DNA of 64,000 bases from Saccharofermentans sp. (lineage in GTDB: Bacteria > Bacillota > Clostridia > Saccharofermentanales > Saccharofermentanaceae): the NCBI GenBank assembly GCA_024403695.1, contig JAKSRI010000003.1, positions 1 through 64,000 on the forward strand, written 5' to 3'. Both the position numbers and the translations under genes were made by a program. Below, piece after piece: positions 53,051 through 61,412 of the stretch (position 1 is the first letter of the stretch; every line of letters starts with the position of its first letter). The notes under the pieces are model-generated. The model did no database searches. It was not told the DNA's origin and saw nothing but the letters and a program-made list of their open reading frames with translations.

Positions 53051-55724
53051 CTGCTTCACCTTCTGTTGATTCCTCATTAACTACTTCTACAAATTCAGGC
53101 TTTGGTGTTGTCACCTTAACGATGAACATTTCAAGGAACAACATAACAAGGCCCATAAAACTAATAACAATCGAAGGATAGAATCCCTTTGGAGAATATT
53201 TAAGAACAATATTATGTGTTCCTTCCTTAAGATAGATACCAGACAAAGCATCCTGAACTGGTACTAATTCACTCTCTTCTCCATCAACTAGAACCTGGAA
53301 ACCCTCAGAATATGGAATTGTTAAGAACAGAAGACCATCCTCCTTAACATCAATAGTTCCCTTAATAGTTGTATCGTCGTAATATGTTACATCGAGAGCC
53401 TGAGAAGAAAGCTTATCAAGCATTGCTTCATAACCTGGCTTATTCAACTGATATGTGTAAACATGAACATCTACTGCTGGTGGCTGAGCATAAGTAAACT
53501 TAACCTCAATTGGCTCACCAGTATATTTGCCAAGACATACTGCCTGATAACTTCTTGTATCATAGCTAAATACTGTCTCAACACCACCTGTAACCATTAC
53601 ATTTCCATTCTTGCTGGAATCTACATATACATATACTTCGTCACCAACTTCTTTACCTGTAACAGTAAATGTAAATGACGCAGCAGCATTAACATCAGTA
53701 ATATGGTAAGTAATAAAGTTGCCCAGACCACCTGCATAGGAGCAGTTCTCTTCACTCTCTGAGAGAAGTCGTACTGGCAAATAAACATCCTCATCAATTC
53801 CCATGGATCTTACAAAGTCATTAGTCTTGTTGAAGATATCATGATTCATCTCTGATGGTTCGTAATTAATAACATCCGGATTAACCATATATCCAACAGG
53901 CAGAGCATCAGGATTACCAAAAATCTTTACATCATTGCTGGTATACTCCAGATCAAAAATATGTGGATACTTGGATGTATCTTCAATAAGAGCAAAGTTA
54001 CGAATACCAAAAAGAGTAGCAGTAACTCTTGTCAGACCAGGGTTACGAAGTCCGTTAATTCCGTTGTTATGGAAACCAAAGTTACGCATATACTTAACAA
54101 AGCTCTCTCTGGCTGTAGAAGAGAAAACTGACATACCCTTAACGTCATAAACAGACTGGATGTCACAGATATTATTAGGGTAAAGTTCTGTTCTCTCGAA
54201 TGGGAGATGGCCCTCTGTTCCCTCTATACTTGTAGCATATTCATTAATAATAGAGCGATTCTTTCCATAAAAAGCATAACCCGTGAAGCTCTCATGTTCA
54301 GCTACTCTGCTTATGGTAAAAATACATCCGACAAATGACTCCACAAGCATTGTAACTGCAAGAAGAATCTCACATGTATGAAGCTTCTCGCGTGGTGCAA
54401 TCTTGATATATCTAATAACAAGCCCCTGAATAATAAGGAACAGCAATGTAAGTCCTATCTGCTGGTAGCCTTCATTACCCTCACCAATCTTCTCGTAAAG
54501 AACCAAGAATACAAAAGCTCCAGTGATTACTCCTGCAATCATCTTGCGGTCAAAGCTGCGAATAGATCTCATTACAAGATACGCCGCAGTTACCAACAGA
54601 AAGCTCATAATAAATGACTGTCTGTATGGAATCTGATTAGGGAAATGGAAACCATGCCAGATAAAATCCAGCATTCTATTGGAGAAACTAAGGTACATAA
54701 CTACCATCAGAATTCCATAGCCAATCTTATGGCTTAGTCTGATTGACGTATTCTTAGGAGCCATAAAGAACAATGGAATCATAAGTACTACAACAAGACC
54801 GCAGGCAACATTTGCCATTCCATCACGAATGTTAGGATTAGCACTTATCATTAATCGTCCAAGAAAATCAAAGAAATCCTTTGTAATAGTGAAATCCTTA
54901 ACTAACTCGTCGCCTGTAGCAGATGAATGCTGCAAGATAAAATATGTTGGAAGAACAACAACAGCCGAAATTATACCTGCTGTTGCACTAGCCAGTGCGA
55001 ATCTGCCCGCACTTTTAAAGAAAGTAGTAATATCATGCTCGATATTATCCATTGTGAAATACAGAACAACTGCATACATTACAAGAAACAAGCAAATAAA
55101 GTAACCTGCATAATAATTGGAGATAATAGTAATTGCCAACAGTCCAACGTACATGCCATATTTACGTTCTGCAAGAAGTCTCTTAAGTGCATAACAGATA
55201 AGTGGCAATAACATAAATGCGTCACACCACATGATATTCCAGAAATCTGTAAGGAACCATCCACTCAATGCGTAAGCAACACTAAATGCAGCAGTAATAA
55301 GGTCATATCTCTTATAATCCTCAGAAGCCAGAAAAATGCACATAAAACATGATGCGAGTCCAGCTCTAAGGGCAGTTACGAAAGCAACAAAAACAGGAAG
55401 CGTCTTATAAGGGAACAAGATGCAAAGCAAATTTAATGGGCTGGCAGCATAGTTTGAAAAACACGCGTAATACTCCGTTCCCAATCCTGAATTCCAAGAA
55501 TAAAACAAAGATCGTCCACCCAAAAGCTTGGCTCTGAACTCATAAAGGAAAGGCATGTACTGGTGATACAAATCAACTGTTAATATTGTTCTATCACCTA
55601 CAGGATAAACCTGAAGGAATGAAAAAACTGCCACAACAGTTAAAAAAGGAACCAGAAATGCAAAAAATCTAATATCGGTAACTATATCTGAAGCCTTAAT
55701 AATGCCTCTTTTAAGCCTATTCAT
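53025..55724 (-). CDS. YfhO family membrane glycosyltransferase
   Basis: An 899-residue protein of the YfhO family. The first loop has the family motif TVDLYHQYMPFLYEF (Asp is the likely catalytic residue) and SWNSGLGTEYYACFSNY; about 13 membrane helices follow, then a beta-rich outer domain and a final anchoring helix (IVISFMGLVMLFLEMFIV) with an acidic tail. YfhO proteins move sugars from lipid-linked donors to teichoic acids at the outer face. It heads a three-gene minus operon with the degenerate paralog and the exonuclease. Confidence 0.9.
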   Translation of the reverse strand: MNRLKRGIIKASDIVTDIRFFAFLVPFLTVVAVFSFLQVYPVGDRTILTVDLYHQYMPFLYEFRAKLLGGRSLFYSWNSGLGTEYYACFSNYAASPLNLLCILFPYKTLPVFVAFVTALRAGLASCFMCIFLASEDYKRYDLITAAFSVAYALSGWFLTDFWNIMWCDAFMLLPLICYALKRLLAERKYGMYVGLLAITIISNYYAGYFICLFLVMYAVVLYFTMDNIEHDITTFFKSAGRFALASATAGIISAVVVLPTYFILQHSSATGDELVKDFTITKDFFDFLGRLMISANPNIRDGMANVACGLVVVLMIPLFFMAPKNTSIRLSHKIGYGILMVVMYLSFSNRMLDFIWHGFHFPNQIPYRQSFIMSFLLVTAAYLVMRSIRSFDRKMIAGVITGAFVFLVLYEKIGEGNEGYQQIGLTLLFLIIQGLVIRYIKIAPREKLHTCEILLAVTMLVESFVGCIFTISRVAEHESFTGYAFYGKNRSIINEYATSIEGTEGHLPFERTELYPNNICDIQSVYDVKGMSVFSSTARESFVKYMRNFGFHNNGINGLRNPGLTRVTATLFGIRNFALIEDTSKYPHIFDLEYTSNDVKIFGNPDALPVGYMVNPDVINYEPSEMNHDIFNKTNDFVRSMGIDEDVYLPVRLLSESEENCSYAGGLGNFITYHITDVNAAASFTFTVTGKEVGDEVYVYVDSSKNGNVMVTGGVETVFSYDTRSYQAVCLGKYTGEPIEVKFTYAQPPAVDVHVYTYQLNKPGYEAMLDKLSSQALDVTYYDDTTIKGTIDVKEDGLLFLTIPYSEGFQVLVDGEESELVPVQDALSGIYLKEGTHNIVLKYSPKGFYPSIVISFMGLVMLFLEMFIVKVTTPKPEFVEVVNEESTEGEADEPAQDKE

Positions 55725-55843
55725 AAATAATCATCCCTATTAATATAATACAGATAGAATATTAACACATTGCAGTAATATTCGGGTAACTGATTTGTGT
55801 TAAAGTATAGTCGAATAAGTATGAAATTGAGTGAGGAATCCAA

Positions 55844-56761
55844 ATGGGATTGAAACTGAAAATCATCATTAACCCTTCTTCTGGAAGAGAAACAGCAAGA
55901 GTAAATATCGAGGACATGCTCGCCTATCTTGCATCACAGAAGAAACTCGAGAGAGCTGACATTTATTACACAGCTGCTCGTTATGATGCAACAAATTATG
56001 CAAAGAACACCAATGTTGATGAATATGATTACCTAATTGCTGTCGGTGGTGATGGTACAGTAAATGAGGTTGTAACAGGAATGCTATTAGGTGGAGTTGA
56101 TATTCCACTCGCGATTTATACATCTGGAACAGTAAATGACTTTGCCACAATTAATCACCTCCCTTCAATTCCTTCTGACTTTGCCAGAATGCTTATGAAC
56201 CCTGAGTTCAAAAGGGTTGACTGCGGTAAAGCAGGCGATTCATACTTCCTGAACGTACTCGCAGGTGGCTTAATGACTGAAGTAGCTTATACAGTTCCAT
56301 CAGATTTAAAAACTGCTTTTGGTCCTGCTGCATACTGGATTTCAGCTCTTAAAGATATTCCTACTATCAACAAGACAATTCCTCTCAAGATTACTACAGA
56401 TGATGGAGAATATGAGGCTGATGCCATTATGTTCCTCATTTCTAATAGTAAAAGTGTTGGCGGTTTCAGAAAGCTCATGACAATGGCAGATCTTTCTGAC
56501 GGTCTTCTCGATATCCTTGTAGTTAAAAAGATGGATATCAGCGACATAATGCCACTTCTCGGAAAAATTGTTCTTGGAGATCATATTCACAATGACAACG
56601 TGCTTTATCTCCAATCTCAGAAATTCGAATTATCTACAACATCGGATGCAATTATTACTTTGGATGTAGACGGAGAAGAAGGCCCTGTCCTTCCTACTAC
56701 AGTAGAATGCATCAAGAATGCTGTTAATCTTATTATTCCAGGCAAGGAGGATTCCTTATGA
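55844..56761 (+). CDS. Diacylglycerol/lipid kinase family protein
   Basis: A 305-residue lipid kinase. The nucleotide site is seen as NPSSGRETARVN and AVGGDGTVNEVV (GGDGT 68-72), with TSGTVNDFA and the C-terminal DGLLDILVVKK and DVDGEEGP. DgkB/YegS-like enzymes phosphorylate diacylglycerol or related lipids, recycling lipid released by teichoic acid synthesis; that fits the neighbouring YfhO genes on the other strand. GTGAGGA precedes the ATG. 4-base overlap with the next gene. Confidence 0.92.
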   Translation: MGLKLKIIINPSSGRETARVNIEDMLAYLASQKKLERADIYYTAARYDATNYAKNTNVDEYDYLIAVGGDGTVNEVVTGMLLGGVDIPLAIYTSGTVNDFATINHLPSIPSDFARMLMNPEFKRVDCGKAGDSYFLNVLAGGLMTEVAYTVPSDLKTAFGPAAYWISALKDIPTINKTIPLKITTDDGEYEADAIMFLISNSKSVGGFRKLMTMADLSDGLLDILVVKKMDISDIMPLLGKIVLGDHIHNDNVLYLQSQKFELSTTSDAIITLDVDGEEGPVLPTTVECIKNAVNLIIPGKEDSL

Positions 56762-58530
56762 AAAAGCGCAATTCAAAGAAATCTGTAAGAGGCCCTGAAG
56801 TAACATCAGATAAAAGTCTAACAAATTCAGTAGAAAATGCAGACAATCAGGACGCTATCACAATAACTGAATCAGAAGAATCTACAGAACCAGTGGCAGT
56901 TTCAGAGCCTGTGGCTGTTCCTGTCCCTTCCCCAGAACGCATTAATGCGAAGAAAGTGTCCCTCAATGATTTGACTGACATTGATCCTGACGTATTAACA
57001 GGAGAAGAAACAGCAAAGGCCTCAAAGAAGCTTACAAAGAAGCAGAAAACCAAATCACGTAATGAGGTTGCTCCTATCCTTCTTAACTTAGAGGGTAACA
57101 AGGATGATCAGCCTGTTGACTATACAAAGAAGAAAAGTAATGGCACTTTCTTCCTTGTAATTGCTGTAATCGTTGTTTTGCTCACACTTGCAGTTGCAAT
57201 CTTCTACAAGTCTGGTATTAAGGAAAGACTTAAGAGTCCTCTTAAAATTAATAACCAGTACATGGATAGTGCTGAGTTCAGCTTTATGTATCACTACATC
57301 CTTATTGATAATGGTGTAGATATCTTTGGCGCAGACACTCAGGAGATGCTTAACAGCCCTAGTGATGACCCTAATTTCGCCACAAACAGAGATTACTTCC
57401 TTGATTTGACTGCACGTCAGATGCAGACAACACAGATTCTCTATGATGATGCAATTGCGCACGGTCTTTCCATCGAGAGCGAGCACTATACTCTCGCACG
57501 TGCTTATGTCGACTGGCTTCAGGGTAAGGCAGATGAGCTTGGCATTGACCTTAACACATATATCCGTGGCGTATTCGGTAATCAGGTTGATGAGCAAGTT
57601 GTAATGAACACTCTGGCAAAGCTTTACTTCACAGAGGATTATTCATCCAGCGCTAAGCTTGTTGAACTCCAGGCATCTGAGAAGCAGGCAGAAGAAGCTT
57701 ACCAGCTCGATCGTAATTCTTATGATGTAGTTAACTATAAGATCTTAAGAATCACTTACGAGCAAAGAGATGAGTCCTTCCTTAATACTGCTAATCTTCA
57801 CGCTGATCAGATTATTGAAGGCATTGGACACGATCCAGACTTATTCGAGTCTGTTGCAGCAGAGTATTTCTCAGGTGAGGCAGCTGTTCTTCTCTCACAG
57901 CCAAACTCCACACTTCAGAAGGACGCGAGATACGCTGACTTTACACACACAGAATTCAGAGACTGGCTCTTTGATCCAGCACGTGTAGCAGGCGACACAA
58001 TGAAGTTCCTGGATAGTGACGGATTCCCTATCATTATCTGCTTCGTATCAAGAGACAGACAGAATGAACCATTGAGAGACGTTCGTTTTATCAAAGTAAA
58101 TCTTACAGCAGATGATGGGTCTGAAATCCACACTGTTTCAGAGGCACAGATGCTCGCTCAGGGTATTTATGACTATGTAACAACAGAGATGGACATGCAG
58201 GAAGTTGAGAATATCTACAATGATGAGATTCTCACAGGCGGAATCACAGCAACTCATAGTTCTGATACTTATCGTGAGAAATACGACGGAATCCTTGGTG
58301 AGTGGATTTTTGATGATTCTCGTAAAGCAGGTGACCGTGCATTCTTGGAGACAGTTGATGGATACTATATTGTTTATATGGTTTCTATCTCCGAGAAGCC
58401 AGAGTGGTTTGACAGAGTTAACAGCTTTATTCGAATGAGAAACTATCAGGCATTCCTTAACGAGATGGAGGGTGAGTATAAGTACGAATTCATCCAGAGC
58501 GGAATTGATAAGATTCAGGATGTTCCTTAA
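56758..58530 (+). CDS. Membrane-anchored parvulin-like (SurA/PrsA-type) protein
   Basis: A 590-residue protein: a 120-residue disordered, charged cytoplasmic part, one membrane helix (about 128-148), then a SurA-like outer helical domain, and two weak parvulin-like modules. The modules are recognised by repeated WLFDPARVAGDTMKFLDSDG and WIFDDSRKAGDRAFLETVDG cores. Parvulin active-site residues are not clear, so it may be a chaperone without isomerase activity. AAGGAGG precedes the ATG, 4 bases inside dgkB. Confidence 0.75.
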   Translation: MKKRNSKKSVRGPEVTSDKSLTNSVENADNQDAITITESEESTEPVAVSEPVAVPVPSPERINAKKVSLNDLTDIDPDVLTGEETAKASKKLTKKQKTKSRNEVAPILLNLEGNKDDQPVDYTKKKSNGTFFLVIAVIVVLLTLAVAIFYKSGIKERLKSPLKINNQYMDSAEFSFMYHYILIDNGVDIFGADTQEMLNSPSDDPNFATNRDYFLDLTARQMQTTQILYDDAIAHGLSIESEHYTLARAYVDWLQGKADELGIDLNTYIRGVFGNQVDEQVVMNTLAKLYFTEDYSSSAKLVELQASEKQAEEAYQLDRNSYDVVNYKILRITYEQRDESFLNTANLHADQIIEGIGHDPDLFESVAAEYFSGEAAVLLSQPNSTLQKDARYADFTHTEFRDWLFDPARVAGDTMKFLDSDGFPIIICFVSRDRQNEPLRDVRFIKVNLTADDGSEIHTVSEAQMLAQGIYDYVTTEMDMQEVENIYNDEILTGGITATHSSDTYREKYDGILGEWIFDDSRKAGDRAFLETVDGYYIVYMVSISEKPEWFDRVNSFIRMRNYQAFLNEMEGEYKYEFIQSGIDKIQDVP

Positions 58531-58558
58531 TTAACATCCGCACAAAAAGAACATAACA

Positions 58559-58590
58559 AAGGCCTGCCTCAATTGAGACAGGCCTTATTA
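58559..58590 (+). terminator. Terminator of the lipid kinase/parvulin-like operon
   Basis: AAGGCCTGCCTCA pairs with TGAGACAGGCCTT (one C-A mismatch) and is followed by ATTAATT. On the minus strand the mismatch becomes G-T and a TTTG tail follows, so it can serve both sides. Confidence 0.8.
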
Positions 58591-58606
58591 ATTACCTAAA
58601 ACACTA

Positions 58607-58744
58607 TCAATAAATATACTGTACTGGTGGCTGATTCATGCTAATGATAACGGCAATCAATGCTACTATTACTGAAAGAATCATCGCTACAACAAGTATC
58701 ATAGCAACCAACTTTACCCAGAATTTTCTCTTATTATGATTCAT
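58607..58744 (-). CDS. 45-residue single-helix membrane microprotein
   Basis: A short ORF not covered by a 60-residue cut-off: start MNHNKRKFWVKLVAM, one hydrophobic helix of about 25 residues, end NQPPVQYIY. The basic N-terminus and hydrophobic core suit an inner-leaflet-in orientation with the Pro/Tyr tail outside. ATG 58744 lies inside the HtrA gene (11-base overlap) with a GAGG close upstream, so it is likely translated by coupling to HtrA. No family is recognised. It may modulate the protease. Confidence 0.6.
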   Translation of the reverse strand: MNHNKRKFWVKLVAMILVVAMILSVIVALIAVIISMNQPPVQYIY

Positions 58745-60182
58745 TTGCCTCGCTACTGTCCCCAATCGTCAATTCTAACTCCATTGTCTCACCATCACGC
58801 TCGATGACAAATACAACGATGTCGCCAACTTTATGCTGGTCGCGTACTTCAATAATATCATTTGACTGTGTAATTTCAACACCATCAACTGAAATAATTC
58901 TGTCGCCTACCTTAAAGCCAGCACGGGTTCCTGGACCTGGGTCTGCAAGTTCTGCAACATATACACCACCCTTGGCACCATAGTAAGCATCGTCTGTTAT
59001 TGTACTAACAGAAATACCAAGATATGTACGTCCAATAACCTGACCGTAATTAATAATTGACTCAATAATAAACTTTACAGATGAGATAGGAATAGCAAAT
59101 CCGAGACCCTCAGCAGAGCCCATCTTGGCATTAGTTACACCAATAACTTCACCAAAAGAATTAATGAGAGGTCCACCACTATTACCCTGATTGATAGAGG
59201 CATCAGTCTGAAGAAGCTCCATACTATAACCATTATTATTCATCTCTCTATCTGTAGCAGAAACAACACCTGCAGTAACTGTTCCCTGAAGAGTTCCAAG
59301 AGGGTTTCCGATAGCAACTACAAGTTCTCCAACTCTGAGTGTCTCAGAATCACCAAGAATAACTGTTGGATAATCCTCTGCTTCCTCCAACTTAATAACT
59401 GCAATATCAGTCTGCACATCAGTACCGATAATATCCGCCTTAATCATATGATCATGACCAGGAATATCAACTACAACATAATAGCTGGTATTAGTAAGAA
59501 CAGAATCTACAACGTGAGCATTTGTAACAACATATCCATCCTTGGTGATAATGAATCCTGAGCCAGAAGAAATAGCTGTATCTGGCTTGGAATCCATAGG
59601 ACTCATAATAAAGATAGATACTGTCGCAGGGCTAACTGTATCAACAATCTCTGGAATGCTGAGTGTCTTCTTATTAGGATCAGTAACACTAGCTGCCTGT
59701 TCGAGTGAGAACTCAGGATCAGGAAGATTATTTACATCAACTGTTTCTTTTGGCTTTGCAGAAGGCTTCTCCGTCTTTGGAGCGTCCTTGGCCATATCCT
59801 CATCACGAGTGTAAGACATCACACCATATTTACCTGTTGTAAGGCCAAAAATATACACTGTCTGAAATCCAGAAAAAATAACTGATGCAATCAAAAATGA
59901 TGCCAAAATAGGAACGAGCAACCCTCTAGACTCGCCGGATTTACCCTCACGTTTATTCTTTTCCTTCTTTGCCTTACGAGAACCTTGGGACTTCTTATCA
60001 TCCTTAGGCTCACTATCTTGCAAAGCTGGCACCACAACAGGCTCCTGAAGAACAGGTACAATTACAGGCTTAATAATCGGCTCCATCATAGGAATCACCG
60101 GAGCTACCTGTTCGTTAGTCTCAATGTTAGTCTCAATGTTAGTCTCGACATTGTTCTCGACACTATTTTCATTCTCACTCAT
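58734..60182 (-). CDS. HtrA/DegP-type membrane-anchored serine protease
   Basis: A 482-residue trypsin-like protease. Residues 1-85 are low-complexity and charged, with N-x-E-T-N repeats and Pro/Val-rich repeats; a membrane helix lies at about 88-114; the protease domain shows H223 (TNAHVVD), D259 (QTDIAVIK) and S335 (NQGNSGGPL); one PDZ domain follows (GARAG.KVGDRIISVDG form). Such proteins remove misfolded proteins outside the membrane. ATG 60182 has GAGGTGA; the GTG 9 bases earlier is inside that site. Confidence 0.94.
   Translation of the reverse strand: MSENENSVENNVETNIETNIETNEQVAPVIPMMEPIIKPVIVPVLQEPVVVPALQDSEPKDDKKSQGSRKAKKEKNKREGKSGESRGLLVPILASFLIASVIFSGFQTVYIFGLTTGKYGVMSYTRDEDMAKDAPKTEKPSAKPKETVDVNNLPDPEFSLEQAASVTDPNKKTLSIPEIVDTVSPATVSIFIMSPMDSKPDTAISSGSGFIITKDGYVVTNAHVVDSVLTNTSYYVVVDIPGHDHMIKADIIGTDVQTDIAVIKLEEAEDYPTVILGDSETLRVGELVVAIGNPLGTLQGTVTAGVVSATDREMNNNGYSMELLQTDASINQGNSGGPLINSFGEVIGVTNAKMGSAEGLGFAIPISSVKFIIESIINYGQVIGRTYLGISVSTITDDAYYGAKGGVYVAELADPGPGTRAGFKVGDRIISVDGVEITQSNDIIEVRDQHKVGDIVVFVIERDGETMELELTIGDSSEANES
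60114..60173. repeat. 12-bp tandem repeat in the HtrA gene
   Basis: Five units of 12 bp (GTTAGTCTCAAT, then copies drifting by 0-6 bases) encode the Asn/Glu/Thr repeats near the HtrA N-terminus. The first two units are identical. Confidence 0.6.
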
Positions 60183-60248
60183 ATTTGTCACCTCAAAATT
60201 GATACTAATACCAATCTTATAAGAATTTATGGCAAAACTTCAGCATTT

Positions 60249-60893
60249 TCAATCATTATCCAACGGACAGGCCATCTCTCTAGTTCCGACCTTCTCCGGA
60301 ATAATTCTTCCTGCACTTACATCTACTATATCGGCAATCATATCTTCACCCTCATAAGTAGGACAAAGAATTGTCATCTGAACATTCTCTGCGTACTCTG
60401 TACCAACTATTTCCCAACCCTTATTAGTAACATGCCTTGTCATCTTATCCACGGCATCATAACCAAAAGTCATCTTATATTCGGTACCCTCGATAATCTT
60501 AACAACACCCGCATCGGCAACAGCAGTTGACGCGGCCTCGGTATAAGCTCTAACCAGACCGCCCTTACCAAGAAGAATGCCTCCGAAATATCTAGTGACA
60601 GCCACCGCACAATCCGTCAGACCATTCTTCTCAAGAACTGATAACAAAGGCATTCCGGCTGTGCCAGAGGGCTCCCCATCATCACTATACTTCTGCATAT
60701 TCACCCCGCTAGAAAGGATCCATGCATAACAGTTGTGTCTCGCGTCAGGGTACTGTGCTTTAACCCCCTTTACGAAAGCATCCGCCTCTTCAGGGGAATA
60801 AATGCGAACAGCCTGCCCAATAAAGACAGACTGCTTTATTTCAATTTTGGACTCTCCCTTATCAGATAAAGTAAAAAAATCACTTCTACTCAA
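60249..60893 (-). CDS. YigZ/IMPACT family protein
   Basis: A 214-residue protein of the YigZ (UPF0029/IMPACT) family. Conserved core: KIEIKQSVFIGQA, DARHNCYAWIL, YSDDGEPSGTAGMPLLSVLE, and AVAVTRYFGGILLGKGGLVRAYTEAA (cited in parts). Function uncertain; YigZ has been linked to proline peptides and translation control. The start is TTG 60893, overlapping the Nudix stop as TTGA, with AAGGAG 8 bases upstream; no ATG is available before the conserved core. Confidence 0.93.
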   Translation of the reverse strand: MSRSDFFTLSDKGESKIEIKQSVFIGQAVRIYSPEEADAFVKGVKAQYPDARHNCYAWILSSGVNMQKYSDDGEPSGTAGMPLLSVLEKNGLTDCAVAVTRYFGGILLGKGGLVRAYTEAASTAVADAGVVKIIEGTEYKMTFGYDAVDKMTRHVTNKGWEIVGTEYAENVQMTILCPTYEGEDMIADIVDVSAGRIIPEKVGTREMACPLDND

Positions 60894-61306
60894 GCAGTAA
60901 TCTCCTTATATCTCTGATATGCCATCATAAGTAAAGTTCTGTCCTGGCTGTATGTAACAGTCTCAAGTGCCTCTGTAACAGGAACAAACTTTGCAGATAA
61001 AATATCTTCAGCGGAATTTGGTGCTACATCTCTAGATACTGCCTTCATAATGAACCATGACACGTTGTTATGAACTGGCTTTCTTCTTGATACAGAATAG
61101 AACTCATAATGAGTCTTACCGCATGGAACAAGAATGCTGGCATCTACTCCGCACTCAACTTTGATGCGTTCCAATGCAACATCAATCATTTTATTTCCTG
61201 GTCTAACAACTCCCTTAGGGAATGCCCACTCGTGCTTGTCATTCTCAATAAGCAAAACATCGTCACCATTAAAAACTACGCCGCCGGCACAATTTCTAAT
61301 AACCAT
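60890..61306 (-). CDS. Nudix-like protein with degenerate box
   Basis: A 138-residue protein with the Nudix fold start (IRNCAGGVVFNGDDVLLIEN, WAFPKG). The box at 32-54 departs from GX5EX7REUXEEXGU: N38 for E, E46-R47 for R-E, V50 for the first catalytic E; only E51 and G53 fit. Metal binding is thus doubtful, and the protein may bind rather than cleave nucleotides. GGAAGG precedes the ATG. Coupled to YigZ by a 4-base overlap. Confidence 0.82.
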   Translation of the reverse strand: MVIRNCAGGVVFNGDDVLLIENDKHEWAFPKGVVRPGNKMIDVALERIKVECGVDASILVPCGKTHYEFYSVSRRKPVHNNVSWFIMKAVSRDVAPNSAEDILSAKFVPVTEALETVTYSQDRTLLMMAYQRYKEITA

Positions 61307-61398
61307 ATGATGAATACTTCCTTCCGCAAATTAGTCTGTAGTTCATAAATTGTATCACATTAGCACATTTTTTACTTTCGTTTTCACTCGTATGACAT

Positions 61399-61404
61399 TA
61401 TAAT
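61399..61404 (+). promoter_or_regulatory. -10 box of the DUF4015 gene, leaderless
   Basis: TATAAT ends 8 bases before ATG 61413 and no ribosome site is visible; transcription should start within 1-3 bases of the ATG. The -35 region is poor. Confidence 0.5.
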
Positions 61405-61412
61405 TTTTTATT

